A DNA stretch of 64,000 nucleotides from CAZXGD01 sp046350455 (GTDB lineage Bacteria; Planctomycetota; Phycisphaerae; Phycisphaerales; SM1A02): contig JAXMAM010000001.1 in the NCBI GenBank assembly GCA_046350455.1, positions 124,001-188,000 of the forward strand, given 5' to 3'. The notes beneath the pieces were generated by a model. That model worked only from the letters and a program-made list of their open reading frames with translations. It ran no database searches and was not told the DNA's origin. Both the position numbers and the translations under genes were made by a program. Shown here piece by piece: positions 25,906-33,969 of this stretch (its first letter is position 1; each line of letters opens with the position of its first letter).

Positions 25906-27477
25906 CTACCGCGCTGTGGCTTCAGCGCGCACTTCGCGCAGCACGGTGACCTTGATCTCGCCGGGGAAGGTCATCTCGGCCTCCACCTTCTTGGCGATGT
26001 CCTGCGCGATCTTGAAGGCGTAGGCGTCGTCCGCCTTCTTGGCGTCCACGATCACGCGCACTTCGCGGCCAGCCTGGATGGCGTATGCCTCCTCCACAAA
26101 CGGCTGCTCGCGCGCGATGCCCTCCAGCTGTTCCAGGCGCTTCACGTACATCTCCAGGCTCTCGCGCCGGGCGCCTGGGCGCGCGCCGCTCACAGCGTCT
26201 GCAGCCATCACGATGGGCGTGTACGGCGTGGTGGCGGGAATGTCCGCGTGGTGGCCGCCAGCGGCGTTCAGGACGGCTTCGCTCTTCTCACCGTGCCGGC
26301 GCAGGAACTCCATGCCGATGGCTGGATGGCCGCCCTCCATCTCATGGTCCATGGCCTTGCCGATGTCGTGCAGGAAGCCAGCGCGGCGGGCGATCTGGCC
26401 GTCCAGGCCCAGCTCGTCGGCCATGATCTGCGCCAGGAATGCCACCTCCACCGAGTGGCGGAGCACGTTCTGGCCGTAGCTGGAACGGAAGGAGAGCTTG
26501 CCCATGGCCTCCACGATCTTGGGGTGCAGGCCGCGCAGGTTGGTCTCCAGCACGGCGGCTTGGCCTTCCTTCTGGATGCGCTCGTTGATGTCGCGCTTGG
26601 TCTGCTCCACCAGCTCCTCGATGCGCGTGGGGTGGATGCGGCCGTCTGCCACCAGCCGCTGCAGGGCTTCTGCGGCAATCGCCTGGCGCACCTTGTCAAA
26701 GCAGCTCACGCTGATCACGCCGGGCGTGTCGTCCACCAGGATGTCCGCGCCGGTGGCGCGCTCGATGGCGCGGATGTTGCGGCCCTCGCGGCCGATGATG
26801 CGGCCCTTCACCTCTTCGCTGGGGATCTTGATGGTGCGGATGGTGGTTTCGCTGACGTTCTCGCTGGCGTAGCGCTGGATGGCCTGCAGGGTGATCTCGC
26901 GGGCGCGGGTGCGGGCGTCGCGCTCGGCGGCCTCCACCACCTGCTGGGCCAGGGCGGCGCCCTCGTGCTCGCTCTGGCGGCGGACCTCGGCCAGGTATTC
27001 CTGGCGGGCCTGCTCTGGGGTCAGGCCAGAGATGCGCTGCAGCTGGGTGCGCAGGGCGTCGCGGTCAGACTGCAGGTTGCGCTGGAGCTCTTCGCGCGGG
27101 CGGCCTCCTGCTCCAGGTGCTGCTCGCGGGCCTCCAGGCGCTGTTCGCGCTGGCCGATCTGCTCCAGGCTGCGGTCCAGGGTCTCTTCGCGCTTCTCCAC
27201 GCGGGCCAGGGAGGCCTTGATTTCGGCCTGGGTGGCGGCCAGGCTCGGTCCAGGGCCTGGCGGCGATCGGTGGCGGCCTTCTCGGCCTGCAGGCTCGATG
27301 GTCTTGGCGTGGGCCTCGGCCTGGGGACTTGGCGAGTGCCAGCTTGCTGGGCTGCCTCGGTGCGCGCGCGGGCCGGGAACGGCTGGACAGCCGGGTGATG
27401 ACCAGAAAGGCAGCCAGCCCGCCCAGCGGGAACACCACCATGATGGTGAGGATGAGCACCCACAGCTCAACCTGCAT
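25906..27477 (-). CDS. rny: Ribonuclease Y with frame-scrambled coiled coil
   Basis: RNase Y is a membrane-anchored endoribonuclease that starts mRNA decay. The 523-aa frame has an N-terminal membrane helix (MQVELWVLILTIMVVFPLGG, preceded by AGGGGG). A KH domain follows at ~205-265 (VKGRIIGREGRNIRAIERATG), and an HD domain at ~330-425 has the metal motif FLHDIGKAMDHE. Residues ~36-128 should be a coiled coil but are Pro/Arg-rich here. The expected coil sequence is visible in the other two frames (QAEAHAKTIE, AEKAATDRRQALDR, and QAEIKASLARVEKREETLDR followed by SLEQIGQREQRLEAREQ). At least four indels of net zero length are needed to restore it. Length and domains otherwise match the family. 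Confidence 0.9.
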   Translation of the reverse strand: MQVELWVLILTIMVVFPLGGLAAFLVITRLSSRSRPARAPRQPSKLALAKSPGRGPRQDHRACRPRRPPPIAARPWTEPGRHPGRNQGLPGPRGEARRDPGPQPGADRPARTAPGGPRAAPGAGGRPREELQRNLQSDRDALRTQLQRISGLTPEQARQEYLAEVRRQSEHEGAALAQQVVEAAERDARTRAREITLQAIQRYASENVSETTIRTIKIPSEEVKGRIIGREGRNIRAIERATGADILVDDTPGVISVSCFDKVRQAIAAEALQRLVADGRIHPTRIEELVEQTKRDINERIQKEGQAAVLETNLRGLHPKIVEAMGKLSFRSSYGQNVLRHSVEVAFLAQIMADELGLDGQIARRAGFLHDIGKAMDHEMEGGHPAIGMEFLRRHGEKSEAVLNAAGGHHADIPATTPYTPIVMAADAVSGARPGARRESLEMYVKRLEQLEGIAREQPFVEEAYAIQAGREVRVIVDAKKADDAYAFKIAQDIAKKVEAEMTFPGEIKVTVLREVRAEATAR

Positions 27478-28064
27478 GCGACACCCCCTGGGAGCATGGA
27501 GCCAGGCGTTCCTGGCCCCACGTCGCTCGGCATGTCACAACTGGGAAGAGTGCAGACGGATGAGGCGTACGGATCAGACAGGGCTGAGGGTCGAATGTAT
27601 CAACTGGCCCTGGCTGGGCGCCAGCTGCCGGCTGCTGTGGGCGTTGGCAGCCGCTGGACGCGCGCTGCGGAAGCCTGTGGGCAACCGGGATGATCAGCCG
27701 ACCCGCTGGCATGGAAATCACGCCAAGGGGACGGCTGGAGGCCCAGAGTGTAACGGCCCGCCTGGGGGTGGCCCGTGCGCTGGCGGAAAGGCGGGGTCGG
27801 GACGGCGGCGGCACGGCGCGGGCGTGGGATGCCCCCACTGTGTGCGTTCGGAGCGGCGCAGCGCGGATCCGGGGGGCGCGGCGTAGCGGCGTTGAGCGGA
27901 GCGAGGCAGGCAGTGTGGGTGCCTGGGCTCGCGGGCCGCTCCACCTGCCGAGCAATCGCGAAGCCGAGGCGAAGGCGGAACCTGGTGGAGCCGAGCCGTC
28001 CGCAGCCGCGCCCCGGGCCCGCGCGGAGGCCGCGACACGGGGGCCTGCGGTCCGGCGCACTACA
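27478..28064. other. ~590-bp GC-rich region with no recognised gene
   Basis: Between rny and the conserved part of the ABC-2 permease. The permease reading frame stays open through part of it (to 27600), but the translation is Pro/Arg-rich and resembles nothing. It contains a small hairpin near 27501-27516 (GCCAGG...CCTGGC). I looked for tRNA, RNase P RNA, SRP RNA and tmRNA signatures on both strands and saw none. Confidence 0.5.
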
Positions 28065-29921
28065 GAAAGTAGGGACACCCGTGCCAGGCGCTTTCCTCAG
28101 TTGGTGCCGGCCGGGCTTGCGGACGGTGAACATGAAGGTCTTCTTGGTGGCGGAGTGCATGGCCCACACCACAAAGACGTAGCCAGCGCCCGCGGTCAGC
28201 GCGCCCACCACCAGGGACGACCGCGCCAGCGCCATCCCGCCTGCAGAGTCCACTGTGCCAGCCATGGAGAAGGCTGGCGCCACCAGGCTGAGCACCAGGC
28301 TGAACGGTGTCAGCCCGTTCATGAACGCGCCCACCACGGGAAAGCCACGCCCACTGGCGCCCGCGCACAGCCCCAGCAGCAGGGCCACGCCACCTGTGGC
28401 GGCCACAGCGCCCACCGCACTGCCGATGGTGCCCTTGCTCTTGATGCTCCACTGCAGCCCAATCATCACCGCAAAGGCAGTGAAGCCCAGCATGACCACG
28501 GGGTAGATCAGCGCGCCCTCCGGAATGACAAACGGCACCTGGATGGCGGTGGTGCCCACGGTCTCGGTGAGCATCACGCCGCCAGGCACCTTGAAGCCGT
28601 CGGCCAGCTGGTAGATGGCTGCAAAGCCCAGCGTGAGCGTGGGCACCAGCAGCATGGGAGCCAGGAACTGGATGAGCCCGCGCATCTTGCCAGCCAGATA
28701 TGGGCCCGGCTGGATGGGCGTTGTGAGGATGATGTCCAGGCTGCCGTCCTCGCGCTCGCGGCTGACCGCGGTGGCGCTCATGTTGAGCGCCGTGAGCACG
28801 ATGACCACGGTCTCTGCGCCCAGGGTGGTGCCCAGCGCAAGACGCAGGCCGTCCAGGCTGTACCAGCCCAGCCGGTGGCCCAGCAGCAGCACGATCCCGC
28901 CCGTCACGCCCGCCAGCACAAAGCCCCAGCGGCCAGCCAGCGCTGCCAGGCTGGTGCCGCGAAGCTGGCTCTCGCGCCACGCGATGGGGTTGTGCCACAC
29001 CGTCATGGCGGCGCGGACGCTATCGCCCTGCTTCTGGAAGAGCTTGCGCCACCACGGTGTCTTGATGGTCCGCGTGCCCAGGCTGCGCACGGTGACCGTG
29101 CTGAGCGTGAGCATGGTGGCGGAGATGAGCACGCACAGCAGGCCGTAGGTGCGCACCGGGTGCGTCATCCACGCGTTGAACAGCAGGCCGCCGTCCACGC
29201 TTGGTGGTGGCTGGTAGCTGCTGGGGAGCAGCAGGCACTGCAGCGCCAGGAATGGATTGATGGCGGTGAAGAACGTGGTGGTCTCCGCCAGGCTGCCCTG
29301 CGCCACAGGCTTGCGCAGCGCCAGGTCAGCAGCCCAGGTGACGAACATGTACAGCACCACCGTGCTGTAGAAGACAAACACGCTGCGCTTGCCAGCCGAA
29401 CGGGTGACGCTGAGCGTGACCGCCACCGCCGCCACCAGGAGCGCGGTGCACGCGCTGATGCCAAAGCTGCCCCAGACTGCAGTGGGCGGCACGCCGCCAA
29501 AGAACTGCGTGCTCATCATGAGCGGCAGGGCGGCCACCAGCAGCGCCAGCACAAAGAACAGGCGCCCGAACATATTGCCCAGCACGATCTGCACGCGGTT
29601 GAGCGGCGTGGTGAGCAGGATCTCCCACGTGCGCGGGTTGCTCTCCTGCGCGATGGCGCCCGCCATGAACAGCGGCGTGAGCACGCAGATGAGCGTGATC
29701 TGCACAAAGCTCAGCGCGGTGAATGCCGTGGCGCCGCGCTGCGCCAGCATGCGCGTGGAGCTCACGGACCCCAGCGTGCCAAAGAGGAGCGCCACCATGA
29801 GCGCGGCCAGGAACCCAGAGCGGATCCAAAGGTGGCGGGGCCGCCGTGAGCCATTGCTCACGATGCGGAGGATGATGGGGTTGGTCGGCCCGAGATCAAG
29901 AAGCCAGCGGCCCACGGACAT
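27600..29921 (-). CDS. ABC-2 type transporter permease, duplicated halves, probable lost stop
   Basis: A polytopic permease made of two related halves. Each contains the ABC-2 coupling motif (ESNPRTWEILLTTPLNRVQI in half one and REREDGSLDIILTTPIQPGP in half two) followed by several membrane segments. The ATG at 29921 is chosen because TACCCT lies 6 nt upstream. The conserved protein ends around FMFTVRKPGRHQ (near 28105). The frame then reads through a 34-bp-type repeat (PGTGVPTF) and ~150 residues of non-protein-like sequence to 27600. A TGA at 28099-28097 in another frame is probably the ancestral stop. No ATP-binding gene is adjacent. It follows the cytochrome gene by 28 bp. Confidence 0.75.
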   Translation of the reverse strand: MSVGRWLLDLGPTNPIILRIVSNGSRRPRHLWIRSGFLAALMVALLFGTLGSVSSTRMLAQRGATAFTALSFVQITLICVLTPLFMAGAIAQESNPRTWEILLTTPLNRVQIVLGNMFGRLFFVLALLVAALPLMMSTQFFGGVPPTAVWGSFGISACTALLVAAVAVTLSVTRSAGKRSVFVFYSTVVLYMFVTWAADLALRKPVAQGSLAETTTFFTAINPFLALQCLLLPSSYQPPPSVDGGLLFNAWMTHPVRTYGLLCVLISATMLTLSTVTVRSLGTRTIKTPWWRKLFQKQGDSVRAAMTVWHNPIAWRESQLRGTSLAALAGRWGFVLAGVTGGIVLLLGHRLGWYSLDGLRLALGTTLGAETVVIVLTALNMSATAVSREREDGSLDIILTTPIQPGPYLAGKMRGLIQFLAPMLLVPTLTLGFAAIYQLADGFKVPGGVMLTETVGTTAIQVPFVIPEGALIYPVVMLGFTAFAVMIGLQWSIKSKGTIGSAVGAVAATGGVALLLGLCAGASGRGFPVVGAFMNGLTPFSLVLSLVAPAFSMAGTVDSAGGMALARSSLVVGALTAGAGYVFVVWAMHSATKKTFMFTVRKPGRHQLRKAPGTGVPTFCSAPDRRPPCRGLRAGPGRGCGRLGSTRFRLRLGFAIARQVERPASPGTHTACLAPLNAATPRPPDPRCAAPNAHSGGIPRPRRAAAVPTPPFRQRTGHPQAGRYTLGLQPSPWRDFHASGSADHPGCPQASAARVQRLPTPTAAGSWRPARAS
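28065..28095 (-). repeat. Dispersed repeat, copy 6 (short form)
   Basis: GAAAGTAGGGACACCCGTGC then CAGGCGCTTTC. It matches copy 5 except for a few bases missing near the right end, and sits where the ABC-2 permease should stop. Confidence 0.85.
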
Positions 29922-29927
29922 GGCCAC

Positions 29928-29933
29928 AGGGTA
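29928..29933 (-). promoter_or_regulatory. Putative -10 element of the ABC-2 permease (TACCCT)
   Basis: The minus strand reads TACCCT exactly 6 nt before the ATG at 29921, supporting that start over the GTG two codons upstream. Confidence 0.45.
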
Positions 29934-29949
29934 CCGGCTTGCGCGCTGC

Positions 29950-31926
29950 TCAGCCCCAGTTGCCCAGGAGCAGGCCCAGGTCGGTGCCGTCTGTGGTGCC
30001 GTCGCCGCTCAGGTCGCTTGCGCCGGGCGAACCCCAGCCGCCCAGCAGCAGGCCCAGGTCGGTGCCGTCCACCACGCCGTCGCCGTTCAGGTCGCCCAGC
30101 ACGCCAGCGGTCAGCGCCAGCGTGGCGGTGTCCATGTCAACCGGCGCGCTCTTGCCAAACTCCACCCAGCGGTCGTAGATGTGCTGGCCAGCGTTGTTGG
30201 TGACGTTGGTGTCGCGCAGGAACTCCACGTACTCCTTGGTGGTGGTCTGGTAGTACAGCGTGACCACAGCCTGGGTGGCGCCAGCGGGCACCTCGAACAG
30301 GGTGTCGTCCCAGTACTGGCCGTCGGAGTAGGTGTAGCCAACTGGTGGGCAGCCATCGGCCTCAAAGGCAGCGTTGGTGAACCCGCGCGGCGGAATGCGA
30401 TTGTCCTTGTACTTGGTGTTGGCCAGGGCAAGGTGCAGGTTCACGCCAGCCGGCAGGTTGGTGGCAGCGGCCACAGCAGCGTCAATGCCGTGCTTGGCTT
30501 CGTAGACCTTGGTGTCCTCGGTGTTCAGCTCGGCGGTGTCGTGGTCGTAGGCGCCGCGTTCAGCCACCAGGACGTTCTTGGCGTCGTAGAACTTCACGTT
30601 CACCCACATGCGGCGGCCTTCTGGGTAGCCCGTGGGCAGCTTGTGGCCGCTCTGATTGACCACGCGCACCTTCAGCTGGTTGCCCACCTGCGAGAGCTCC
30701 ATGTCGCTGGCGTCGCGCAGCATCTGGACGGTGCGGGACTTGGCCAGCTGCACGCGCTCTGCGGTCAGGCCGATGGAGTCTGCGTCCATGCCAAGGTCTG
30801 CTGCCACGGCTTCGACCACCCAGGTGTTGGCACCAGAGAAGGAGTGCTGCGGCATGTTGTTGCGCTGGAAGAACGGTGGGTACTCCCAGAAGGTGCAGCC
30901 GCCGCCCACCTGGTCAGGCATGTGGCAGTCCTGGCAGCTGTGCATGGGACCAGTGAGCACGCCGCCAAAGCGGCCGTCAGGGAACTCCACGCCCGTGGTG
31001 GCGAACTGGCTGTTCTTCCACTCGCTGTAGGTGCGCTGCTCCGGGAACATGTCCATCGGATCCTGCGTGGGGTGCGCGGCATTCAGCTGGCCAATCTCGT
31101 ACTGGCCATTCTGGTTCTTCACGAACACTGGGTTGCTCACGTCGTGGCAGGTGCCGCAGAACTCGCTCTTGGTGTGGAAGGGGCTCTCGATCAGCCAGAC
31201 CTGCTCGGCCCACTCGGTGTAGCCGTGGTAGTTGGCCGGAACGTCGCCAAAGGGGCCGCGGCGCACGTCGCGTGGGTCCAGCACATAGCGGCCATTGCCA
31301 TGCTGCGCTGGGTTGGGGGCCAGGCCCTGCTTGGTGAGCGCGCCCAGGATCTCCACGTCCGGGTCTGGGTCCTGGTCGGGGGCGTTGTAGCCAATGGCGC
31401 TGTTGGGGCCCAGCTCTGGGTTCACCACGCGGTGGCAGAAGGCGCAGTAGATGCCGTCCCAGTCGTCGCCCACAAAGTCCTGCGTGGTGCCGCTGCTGCT
31501 GCGGCCGCCGATCCACGCGCCTGGCGAGTGGCAGCGGATGCAGAACTCACCCGACAGGTGCGCGTCCTGGTTGGCGATGGCCAGGCCAGCGTGCCACACA
31601 GGGTCGCGCGCGCTCTGCGCCATCATGCTGCTGATCCACGTGTCGTGCGGCGAGAACGTGTTGCTGAACTCGCTGTGGCAGAAGGTGCAGTTGTTGGCGC
31701 CGTACAGCGAGTTGAACGGGTCGCCGTTGAACAGCGGCTGCGTGCCCGGCTGGAAGAAGTCCGCTGCCGTGGTGGGCACCTGCGTCTGGCCGCCGCTGGC
31801 GCCCATGAACGCAGCCACGCTGGGCGCACCCACTGCGATGACAGCCACGCCAAGGCCCAGCAGCAGGCTGGTGCGGCGGGAGGCGAAGAGAGACAGCAGT
31901 CGGGAGCGCAGGTGTGTGCGAAGCAT
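29950..31926 (-). CDS. Exported five-heme cytochrome c-like protein with dockerin-like C-terminus
   Basis: A 658-aa exported protein with a signal or anchor helix at ~18-40. Five CxxCH heme-binding motifs sit at ~80 (CTFCH), 129 (CIRCH), 161 (CAFCH), 257 (CGTCH) and 331 (CQDCH). The segment around ~380-470 has no heme motif but is conserved-looking (VNQSGHKLPTGYPEGRRMWV, possibly a distal ligand region). The C-terminus carries two Asp-rich dockerin-like repeats (DLNGDGVVDGTDLGLLLG and DLSGDGTTDGTDLGLLLG). This suggests an extracytoplasmic multiheme protein retained through the repeat module. Redox partner unknown. A TTG start at 31995 is the alternative to the ATG at 31926. The repeats resemble those of the LamG protein at 217. 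Confidence 0.85.
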   Translation of the reverse strand: MLRTHLRSRLLSLFASRRTSLLLGLGVAVIAVGAPSVAAFMGASGGQTQVPTTAADFFQPGTQPLFNGDPFNSLYGANNCTFCHSEFSNTFSPHDTWISSMMAQSARDPVWHAGLAIANQDAHLSGEFCIRCHSPGAWIGGRSSSGTTQDFVGDDWDGIYCAFCHRVVNPELGPNSAIGYNAPDQDPDPDVEILGALTKQGLAPNPAQHGNGRYVLDPRDVRRGPFGDVPANYHGYTEWAEQVWLIESPFHTKSEFCGTCHDVSNPVFVKNQNGQYEIGQLNAAHPTQDPMDMFPEQRTYSEWKNSQFATTGVEFPDGRFGGVLTGPMHSCQDCHMPDQVGGGCTFWEYPPFFQRNNMPQHSFSGANTWVVEAVAADLGMDADSIGLTAERVQLAKSRTVQMLRDASDMELSQVGNQLKVRVVNQSGHKLPTGYPEGRRMWVNVKFYDAKNVLVAERGAYDHDTAELNTEDTKVYEAKHGIDAAVAAATNLPAGVNLHLALANTKYKDNRIPPRGFTNAAFEADGCPPVGYTYSDGQYWDDTLFEVPAGATQAVVTLYYQTTTKEYVEFLRDTNVTNNAGQHIYDRWVEFGKSAPVDMDTATLALTAGVLGDLNGDGVVDGTDLGLLLGGWGSPGASDLSGDGTTDGTDLGLLLGNWG

Positions 31927-32004
31927 GGATCGTGGGGCTCGCGGAAGCAGGGCGGGTCTCAGGTTTTCGGCGGACCCAGCGGTCCGGATCACCAAACACT
32001 AGGC

Positions 32005-32030
32005 AGCAGCCTCACATTGTGTGGGCTGCT
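32005..32030 (-). terminator. Hairpin between the 313-aa secreted protein gene and the cytochrome gene
   Basis: AGCAGCC pairs with GGCTGCT, and the inner CACA/TGTG can extend the stem with one bulge. It lies after the minus-strand gene that ends at 32152 and before the cytochrome start. It is either a terminator for the first or a leader structure of the second. Confidence 0.45.
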
Positions 32031-32151
32031 CTCTGTACGGATGGTGCGGGATAGCACAGCGGAGTCAAGCGCGGGACAGCCTGATTGCATGGAACCGCCC
32101 GGATGCGGGGGAAGCCCTACAAACACTCGTTGAATGCCGCCCGATAAGCGT

Positions 32152-33093
32152 TCAGACGTTCCCTGCACCCAGCCGCTGGAGCACCTTGGTGGTGTTCTTC
32201 ACGCTGTCGAAGGAGGTCTGCAGCGCAGGGCTGTTCTTGGCCCAGTCTGGCTGGTCGGAGCCCATCTTGGTGATGGTCTCCAGCGAAGGCTGGATGGACT
32301 GCAGCAGCTTGCCCTGCACGGCTGCGGGAATGCTGCTGGCCTGGTCGCGCACTTCCAGCAGCGAGCGCTGCAGCGCCTGGCAGAGCTCGGGCGACTTGCC
32401 AGTGGCCAGGCGCTCGGTGAGGCTGTTGATGATGCTGGCCTGCGCTTCAGCCACCGAGATGGCCTGGGCGGCTGGCATCTTGGTGCGCAGCATCTCGCCG
32501 ATGGTGGTCACCTCCGAGGCGATGGCCATCCAGTTGGTCTCGGACTTGGCGAATCCAGCCAGGCGCTTGGAGACAGCGTCAATCTGCGGCGGGCTCAGAT
32601 TGGAGTCTGGTGCGGCCCCGGGCAGCTGGGCCGCCGCCACCATGCGCAGGCCAGCGTCTGGCTGCGACTCCGGGTCCAGGTTGTCCACCAGGAACTCCAG
32701 CGCTTCTGGCGTCCGGAGGAAGCCAGCGATGATGAAGGCGTTGGTGGCGCGGAAGGTTTCGGTGCCCTTGACCAGCGGCTGGAAGGCCTTCACCAGTCCA
32801 ACGCTCAGCTCGCGGCGGAAGATCTCGGACACCATCTTGTTCTTGCAGAGGTTCACCACCTCGTTGCGGGTGAAGACCACCTCAGCAGGCTGACCGGTGG
32901 ACACTGCGCTGGCGGTCTTCTCCACGAACTTGGCCAGGGTGGCCTTCTGCGCGTCGGTGAGGGCGGTCTTGGCGGAGATCAGCTCTGACGGCAGCCCAGC
33001 AGTCTGCGACCACGCAGCCGGGGTCATGGCCAGGACAGCCAGGCCCAGGACGGCCGCGCGCAGAAGACCAGCACCAGCTAGAGGTGATCGCAT
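32152..33093 (-). CDS. Exported helical protein of unknown function
   Basis: A 313-aa protein with a clear signal peptide (LLRAAVLGLAVLAMTPAAWSQ), cut near residue 30. The mature part is mostly alpha-helical, with stretches such as LTDAQKATLAKFVEKTASAV and a LELVD-type motif (EALEFLVDNLDPESQPDAGL). It resembles HEAT-like helical scaffolds but no family is recognised and no catalytic motif is visible. The start at 33093 is chosen because it gives the signal peptide; a GGAG lies rather far upstream (~14 nt). A TAGCGT hexamer ~30 nt upstream could be its promoter. The neighbours are a lipoprotein gene upstream and the cytochrome downstream on the same strand. Confidence 0.7.
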   Translation of the reverse strand: MRSPLAGAGLLRAAVLGLAVLAMTPAAWSQTAGLPSELISAKTALTDAQKATLAKFVEKTASAVSTGQPAEVVFTRNEVVNLCKNKMVSEIFRRELSVGLVKAFQPLVKGTETFRATNAFIIAGFLRTPEALEFLVDNLDPESQPDAGLRMVAAAQLPGAAPDSNLSPPQIDAVSKRLAGFAKSETNWMAIASEVTTIGEMLRTKMPAAQAISVAEAQASIINSLTERLATGKSPELCQALQRSLLEVRDQASSIPAAVQGKLLQSIQPSLETITKMGSDQPDWAKNSPALQTSFDSVKNTTKVLQRLGAGNV

Positions 33094-33226
33094 CAATGAA
33101 GAAGCTCCGTAAGGATGGGGAACGCTACAGAAAGGCGCCCATGGGGTCAATGGAGGGTTCGCCCCATGGCCGTGGGCGGTTGCCTCGTTGCGGTCCCGAC
33201 AAGACCGGCATCATACGCCAAAGCCG

Positions 33227-33922
33227 TTATTTTCCTGCAGCGGGCGCTGGTGAGGTAGGGGCTGGCGCGGCTGCCAGGCGGTGCTGGATCTGGGCCATCA
33301 CCGTGCGCTCGTATGCATCGTCCCGGCCCACAGGGGTCCATTCGCCAGGGGCGGAGGTGGTGGTGTCCTCTGGATCTGCCTTGTCCAGCGGGTCGGTGGA
33401 GTACTTGGTCTGGCCGCGGGTCCACGAGCCGATGCGCTGGTTGGGCCGGAACTGGCGCTCCACGTAGATCCAGGCGCGCAACTCCAACGTGCCAGAGTAG
33501 GTCAGGAGGTCGAACCGCTCGTTGGCGCGGTCTGTGCCGGGGATGGCGGCAGCATGGACGGGCTTGCTTGGGTCTGGCTCGGGCAGGTTGGTGCCCGCTG
33601 GCACGAACTCCACGCGCATGCGGCGGCGCTCATAGTTCACTGTGTGCGCCAGGGTGTCGGACAGGCCTGCGTTGTCTGTGCGCCACGGCTCCAGCAGGCT
33701 GCCAGCCGAGCGCGGCGCTGTTTCGATGATGCCAGTGCCGCGATCCATGACCACGGGGCGCAGGCCGTGGCTGCTGGCCACCTGGGTGGCGGCGTCGAAC
33801 GCAGCGTGGTAGTCCGCGGACTGCACAGTGATGACCTTGGGGCCATCTGTGCTGCTGCATCCTGCCAGCAGGGCGGCGGCGCACGCAGCAGCAAGGAGTT
33901 GGCAGCCAGGCCAGCGGATCAC
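33227..33922 (-). CDS. Lipoprotein of unknown function
   Basis: A 231-aa protein with a type II signal peptide: hydrophobic LLAAACAAALLAGC, with Cys ~18 as the lipidation site in an LAGC lipobox followed by SSTDG. The mature part has a short alpha/beta-like start (VITVQSADYHAAFDAATQVAS), a GTGIIETAPRSAG segment and charged C-terminal residues with a Pro/Ala tail. No known family is recognised. The GTG start at 33922 is supported by a TATCCT hexamer 6 nt upstream. It is divergent from the peptide-binding protein gene with 47 bp between starts, so the two may be co-regulated. Confidence 0.75.
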   Translation of the reverse strand: MIRWPGCQLLAAACAAALLAGCSSTDGPKVITVQSADYHAAFDAATQVASSHGLRPVVMDRGTGIIETAPRSAGSLLEPWRTDNAGLSDTLAHTVNYERRRMRVEFVPAGTNLPEPDPSKPVHAAAIPGTDRANERFDLLTYSGTLELRAWIYVERQFRPNQRIGSWTRGQTKYSTDPLDKADPEDTTTSAPGEWTPVGRDDAYERTVMAQIQHRLAAAPAPTSPAPAAGK

Positions 33923-33928
33923 GCGGGC

Positions 33929-33934
33929 AGGATA
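33929..33934 (-). promoter_or_regulatory. Putative -10 element of the lipoprotein gene (TATCCT)
   Basis: TATCCT ends 6 nt before the GTG start on the minus strand, the spacing expected if transcription starts at the start codon. Confidence 0.5.
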
Positions 33935-33957
33935 GCGCGGGGCGCGCCCGGCTCGCG

Positions 33958-33963
33958 TACAAC
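33958..33963 (+). promoter_or_regulatory. Possible -10 element of the peptide-binding protein gene (TACAAC)
   Basis: TACAAC ends 6 nt before the ATG at 33970. The last base is not T, so this is a weaker match than the others. Confidence 0.35.
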
Positions 33964-33969
33964 TGTGGC

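Noticed and set aside
27478..28064. Possible RNase P RNA, tmRNA, SRP RNA or tRNA in the gap
   Set aside because: No characteristic core sequences or cloverleaf with a T-loop were found on either strand.
27467..28078. 203-aa frame in the intergenic block after rny
   Set aside because: Pro/Arg/Ser-rich, overlaps the rny start, no family resemblance and it includes repeat sequence.
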